A stretch of DNA of 64,000 nucleotides from Paracentrotus lividus (Eukaryota; Echinodermata; Echinoidea; Camarodonta; Echinidae). Below the pieces are notes generated by a model. It had not been told where the DNA came from. It did no database searches and saw nothing but the letters and a program-made list of their open reading frames with translations. The stretch spans positions 34,502,816 through 34,566,815 of the forward strand of contig CALNVZ010000641.1 of NCBI GenBank assembly GCA_940671915.1, given 5' to 3'. Made by a program: the position numbers and the translations under genes. Below are positions 59,456 through 64,000 of the stretch, piece after piece; position 1 is the stretch's first letter, and each line of letters starts with the position of its first letter.

Positions 59456-59971
59456 TCATAACACATATATCATCTGGACAAAACGTCGTCATGTACAAAA
59501 AGTTGAGTCTCATCGCACTTATATATAAATAATGAAATAATAATAAATTTCTCAAGGTCATCATATGGGGTAGCAGCTATTTGCAGTTAAATAAAGAAAT
59601 ATATTGTACAAATATTTTTTTCCCAAGGATGCCAAAAGAGGACTTTTTATAAATGTAAATATTAAAAACATATTACCTAGAATAAGTTCAGTTCAGATTC
59701 AATAAACAAATACCACTGCGTCATTATGTGTCAGGACATGGGTGAAAAAAATGTTGCGACATTATGCGTTGGAGGGTCAAAATTACGCATGTCACTTTCT
59801 GCGACATTACTGGTTACTGGGCCAATTTTTTTATTTTTTTTTTGTAAATGGATAGAAACCCATGTAAGGACAATACTCTTATAATTATGTCGATTTATAT
59901 AAACCTCGTGACATCTCAGGATTACTGTATTGTGCTTTTGAGGTTCCATTTCTCCTGATTATGTAATTTTA
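59456..59971. other. Repeat fragments and 3' flank of the GT77-like gene
   Basis: The segment 59456-59523 matches 43735-43800 (Penelope flank). The segment 59548-59625 matches part of the element at 46609-47555 (TCTCAAGGTCATCATATGGG). The rest is the probable 3' UTR of the minus-strand glycosyltransferase. Confidence 0.6.
59830..59835 (-). promoter_or_regulatory. Candidate AATAAA polyadenylation signal
   Basis: AATAAA on the minus strand lies about 140 nt after the glycosyltransferase stop codon (59972). It is inside an A-rich run, so it may be fortuitous. Confidence 0.4.
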
Positions 59972-62280
59972 TCATAAATACCACATGCTTACGTTCATAA
60001 ATCTTTCAATCTTTTTGTCATGTCCAATGATCCAATTATTATGTACCACAACGGGCTTAATGTCTGCATGTTTCTCCCTCCATTTTATATCGAAATAGTC
60101 CTTTCCGTTTGGAAACTGCCTCTGGTCCAGGAAGTTGATTTTGAGGGTGCTGCGGATGGTTTCATTTCGTAATAATGAATTCAGCAGCACCTGATCGTTT
60201 ATCTGAGGTTTAACATTAATCGAGTCAACCCATTTTCTGATTAAATTAATCGTAGCATTGGTTGCCTTGTAGTATGCAAAGCCCGCACAAACGACATCTG
60301 GTTTTTGCTCGTTGTCGTATACATCCCTCTCAAAATAGACGTCGTAATCGCCCTTGAAGAACGGTAAAGGATTCTGCAACCAAACCGTATCAACATCGGT
60401 GAAGAGAACATCGATACCCTTCTCAAGGTACATCAAGATATAATTGGGTCTTTTGTTAACTAAGTGTATATAGTCTTTGGATCCAAACAGCAGATCGCTG
60501 GCTGGTAAGTCAATTTTACTCGTCATCACTACGTCAATATTGATATCTTTTCTGCTAGCAAGAAATTTGTGCGTTAATTCATCTTCTGCGATTATAGTCA
60601 CATGGTCCCGAATCCCCGATCTCTTCAAACTCTCAAGCCAGTTATCTGTAAAATCCAGGAATGCATTATTGGTCGTTGCTAGAATGGTCCACGGGTTTGA
60701 TCTGGAAGGAGTTGGAAGAGCAAAGGGTGAACTCTGGCTTGAGTTTCTTTCGGAAGCATAGACGTTATAATGAGTTGGTTCATTTCTCGTCATGGCAGAT
60801 CCTAAAAAAAAAACATAATACAGTCCACGTCTGTTATAACAAGTAGAAAAGGAACCAAGTCAGTAACCTTGTTATAAGGGAACATCTCATTATGATAATC
60901 TTATAGTGAACATATCTGACACATAGGTTTAAACCTAAGAAAAGTGCCTTGTTATAAGGGAACCTCTTATCATCTTATACTCAATGTATCTGGCACACAG
61001 GTTCAAAATTGGGACTAGGAAAACTGCCTTGTTATAATGAAATGTTATTGTATTTGTGCTTGTTATAATAGTAGTGGACTGTATGGCAATGTCAGTTTAG
61101 ACAAATTCAGATTTAGATACCTTTTGAATGAGTGTACTGATGTACTCAGCCACAAATCTACTGATGAAGTGTTCCAGATTTTTGGACCATGAAAATAAAA
61201 AGTAACTGGCCCCTTTTCTTTTAAATTACTCTAGAAATGTGTAAGAATTGAGGCTTCATCTTGAGAAATAAGTCTGTAATTTTACTGATGGGGTGTAGAG
61301 AGTAAAATATTAAAGACGTAATTTGGGAGTTTGTAAATCTACGTACAGACTATTAATACAATCTTGTATGTAATTCTGTTTTATGTGGCATCCGGACTTA
61401 CAACAACAAAGGATATTCTAAATTTTAATGCAAATGGACACAGAGAGGAAGGGAATTTTATGTCAGGAGATAAAGGTCTAAAGATTTTGATGGAGATGTC
61501 TAGAGAATGTCAAAAGGTGAGAATAATGTCTCAGAAAATAAGAGAGAGAGATGTCTAGAGAAATAGAGGAAACAAAATTAGAGAGATGTCTGGAGAATCG
61601 TGAAAAAGAGAGGATGCTATCTAGAGAAATTGAGATATAGAGAAAATGTGTTGTCTCCAAAATGGAGAAAGAGAGAAAGAGTGAGAGGGATAAATTTTGA
61701 AAGATAATGACATGTCAGTCTAGAGAAATGGAAAAAATATAGAGATGAAGAAAAGAGAGAGATTTTTCTTGAGCAATGTACATATGACTAAATATCAGTG
61801 ACTAGTTTGAAGTATATTTTAGGTCAAAACTTCATCACGCGATAAATTTTAGTTTATCCCTGAACCATGTATGAAGAAAAGTGCATTGTACTGCGTAGAT
61901 AGTGAAGAAATATTAATCGTCGATTTAGGTGATGGGACAATCCATCAATCTAAGTCCGATCTGGATATGGCGCTCTATTTCCTTCAGGTCACCAATTAAA
62001 TGATAGTTTGTCTCATCCCGTCACATGTGACATCACAGAATCATAAACATTGTATTACTTTTATCGCTATTTTTGAAATTTACTTAAAGTTGTACTATTA
62101 AAGGGATCTCCTTTACTGCTTATTATTTGATGTTCTTGTGTGCTTTCATGATTAAATTGAATACCATGGTAGCCTTCCCCTTTAATGTACCATGTGTACC
62201 AACTTACTTCTTACTGTAATCCATCCGAGTCCAAGATAAAACCCAAGCAAGACGACGCTTACCAAAAGGACAGATTTAAT
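59972..62280 (-). CDS. GT77-like nucleotide-sugar glycosyltransferase (5' end missing)
   Basis: Two joined exons are visible: 62280-62208 (acceptor TTATTCAG, donor AA/GTAAGT, phase 1) and 60801-59972 (acceptor TTTTTTTAG), giving 300 codons plus TGA. The first encodes a membrane anchor, SVLLVSVVLLGFYLGLGWIT, as in Golgi type II enzymes. The second has WTILATTNNAFLDF, ILMYLEKGIDVLFTDVDTVW with the DxD metal/nucleotide-sugar site (133 and 135, counted from the ATG in this exon), DQRQFPNGKDYF and VHNNWIIGHDKK. These are features of the nucleotide-diphospho-sugar transferase family (PF03407, GT77), related to plant xylosyl- and arabinosyltransferases. The donor and acceptor sugars are unknown. The exon carrying the initiator was not found upstream. 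Starting at the ATG at 60793 would lose the anchor. Confidence 0.8.
60819..61084. mobile_element. 266-bp pogo-like MITE
   Basis: TACAGTCCACG and CTGTTATAACAAG at the left are mirrored at the right (CTTGTTATAATAGTAGTGGA then CTGTA), with TA edges. The word CCTTGTTATAAGGGAAC is repeated twice inside. It lies in the glycosyltransferase intron with its edge 16 bp from the 3' splice site, so the branch point may fall inside it. A piece of similar sequence occurs at 19068. Confidence 0.75.
61085..62097. other. Intron of the GT77-like gene
   Basis: No exon recognised. The segment 61480-61770 is a degenerate GA-rich repeat built on GATGTCTAGAGAAAT. Frames across it are low-complexity. Confidence 0.5.
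62098..62185. mobile_element. 88-bp TTAA-bounded repeat
   Basis: TTAAAGGGAT on the left and CCCCTTTAA on the right give short inverted ends with TTAA edges. It lies in the intron, 20 bp from the donor of the membrane-anchor exon. Confidence 0.4.
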
Positions 62281-63772
62281 CTGAATAAGGTCATAAAAAA
62301 TATTAAAAAATAAATAAAAATGAAAAAATAAGATGGCCGTATACATAAAAAAGGAGTTGTTATATGCGATATATTTTCAGGTAGTACGTATTCAGTGGGG
62401 CTTTGATCAAACACAAAATAGTGAGTATGTTTATAAATCTCGAGTTTAAAAACACTATACGTATTAAAGGGAACGTAAAAGAGTTTGAATTTTTTACTTT
62501 ACAGTGCACTAACATTGTTTCACGTACCATAATGGATCCCCCCCCCCACTCATGCTCAATCCGGTTTCTCAGGAAAAGGGGTATATTTAATGGGCTCACT
62601 TCAGGAGCCCCGCAAAAAATCATTGAAATACTGGTCTTTTAGAATATGTCAACTATGAGGGGGTAGTTTCAAAGCTTTTTAGAACAATCCTGAATTCCTC
62701 AATTCTCTTTCAAAAGGGTGCCGGGGGGTAATGGGGGGGAGGGTGGTAATTTGACGCGCCTTCCATTCCCAAAAATGTGATAGGGGTATATCTCCAAGAA
62801 TCATGAACGAGGATACCTGTATGGTTGATGGCCTGACTGAGTAGGGAGGCGGGGGGAGGTGAATTACAACTGGTTTTATGGCAAACATATCTGAAATTAC
62901 CGTTCATTACACACCGATCTCGAGAGTCGTCATGCGTCCCGTCTGGTGACGTCGTTTGCTATCTTGGTAGAATATCCTGCTTCATACGACACAAATAAAA
63001 CATCAATTTTATATTATACATTTCCACCCTACCCCCCCCCCCAAGAAAAAAAATCAAACAATACAAAAGACGACCAAACAAACAAAAGGTGAACGGCAAA
63101 GAACAATGAGTTATTTTACCCCTAAAATTTAACATTTCTTTAAATAATTATTACAAAATAAAATTTAGCTTTTCGTCTATCTCTGTACAATACAGAAATG
63201 CCACCTATTCAGCAAAAAAGAGGATTTGATATATCATTGTCAAATAATCTAATAACGCAGAATAATGATGGGTAAGATTTGAAAAAGACATTGCATTAAT
63301 AGAAAGGAATGAGTTCATTAGGCTTTCTTTGCTGATTCTCTAAAGGATGCCTCATTGAGAGATTAGTTGCTTAGGTTTCAGACAGAAGTGCACAGTGCAT
63401 CATAGGAAAAAGTATAAGCCCAAATTTTAGAGCCCCTCAAGAAAGGACTACCTAGTTCTAATATCTATTTATAAGGTATCATAATCTCTCCAATATTACC
63501 AAATTCATGCTGTGAAATTTTAAAATCAAGTATCAAAATTGCTTGTCCCGAGTTTGGGCATAAAGCAACCAGTGTCAATAGTCCGAGTAACCTTTTGTCC
63601 CGTGTAAAAAAGGCTTTACCTCAAACAATGATTGATGGAAAAGCCAAAGTTGCCTGTGTCAAAACTTGGTACAAGATGATTTTGAAAGAGGTATTTTTTA
63701 AAGGTTAAGTACACAATCATCAATGGCATCACAAGTGTAAGTTCGGTATCACTGGATAGGATACGAGTTAGA
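62281..63772. other. Upstream of membrane-anchor exon
   Basis: No first exon could be fixed for the glycosyltransferase. A CpG-bearing stretch at 62915-62960 with minus-strand ATGs is a weak candidate, but its donors give the wrong phase. G- and C-homopolymers occur at 62540, 62730-62745 and 63030. Confidence 0.4.
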
Positions 63773-64000
63773 CAGGGGCGTATCCAGGATTTCCCAATAG
63801 GGGGGGCGCAAGGAAATTTTTATCGCCGTCAGGGGAAGGGGGGAGGGGGTTCTTCTAATTCATATTGTTCATGAAATTCCACATTTTTTTTTCAATTATC
63901 ACAAAAGTTACATAGTTTCTATACCCTAAGACAATGTATGTTGCGTAGAAACCTATTTATGTGTGCCAATTAATATACCCTTTGGATTGGAATCTGCGAG
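63773..64000 (+). mobile_element. hAT-like element end, cut by window edge
   Basis: CAGGGGCGTATCCAGGATTT is a typical 5' terminus of hAT-type MITEs. G-rich subterminal sequence follows (GGGGGGGCGC, GGGGAAGGGGGGAGGGGG), then AT-rich DNA to the end of the window. Confidence 0.6.

Noticed and set aside
60793..60795. ATG as the true start of the GT77-like protein
   Set aside because: An upstream exon with matching phase, good splice sites and a membrane anchor fits better for a Golgi enzyme. The ATG is read as internal.
62281..63000. First exon of the GT77-like gene near 62915-62960
   Set aside because: The ATGs and GT donors found there give phase 1 junctions, whereas the membrane-anchor exon needs phase 0.

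Overview
The window is eukaryotic, animal nuclear DNA. Its genes are sparse and spliced, it is AT-rich, and microsatellites and transposable elements fill most of it. The protein types fit an echinoderm, most likely a sea urchin: a METTL18-type methyltransferase, an intronless-coding TRIM-like protein of the kind expanded in urchins, a GT77-type glycosyltransferase, Penelope-like elements with hammerhead-like motifs, and a DIRS-like remnant. Frequent TAGGCCTA and TAGATCTAGATC words fit as well. No species name can be read from the sequence. There are no prokaryotic operons, rRNA genes or CRISPR arrays.

Genes. (1) A complete METTL18 homologue lies on + at 12450-21243, with eight coding exons and 294 residues. 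Its introns hold several small transposons. Intron 4 ends in eleven copies of a 77-bp unit that repeats the 3' splice site plus the first 14 codons of exon 5. (2) A 600-residue B-box/coiled-coil/propeller-like (TRIM-like, no RING) protein lies on - at 30545-32347, behind a clear splice acceptor. A possible 5' UTR exon sits about 12 kb upstream. (3) A GT77-like nucleotide-sugar glycosyltransferase lies on - at 59972-60801, joined to an in-frame membrane-anchor exon at 62208-62280. Its first exon was not found. Weaker candidates are a claudin-like exon (25843-26078), a small secreted peptide precursor (26479-26673) and an unidentified open frame (58220-58580).

Mobile DNA by region. 1-12.4 kb: a SINE, a possible 8.6-kb element defined by 50-bp inverted ends, a deletion derivative of a Tc1-like element, and a 1.2-kb block with seven copies of one 16-bp word. 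24-30 kb: three LINE remnants, one of them split by an inverted-repeat element. 34.4-41.6 kb: a row of DNA transposons. The first has seven copies of a 15-bp palindrome and is itself interrupted by a Tc1-like element. The second is a Tc1-like element with about 450-bp inverted ends. The third carries copies of GGGGTAATTATGGCCCC. 42.5-47.6 kb: short elements, a tRNA-like sequence with anticodon UCA, and TTAA-type elements. 48.3-55.3 kb: a three-layer nest (long inverted repeat with DIRS-like remnant, then a TTAA element, then a Penelope-like element). 55.6-59.5 kb: a second Penelope-like element with inverted ends.

The main novelty is a shared architecture. Several unrelated-looking elements each carry their own 13-17 bp family-specific word, repeated inside the element and, in most, also at its ends. 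This looks like a dispersed transposase-binding (or host-factor) array, and I do not recognise it as a named superfamily.
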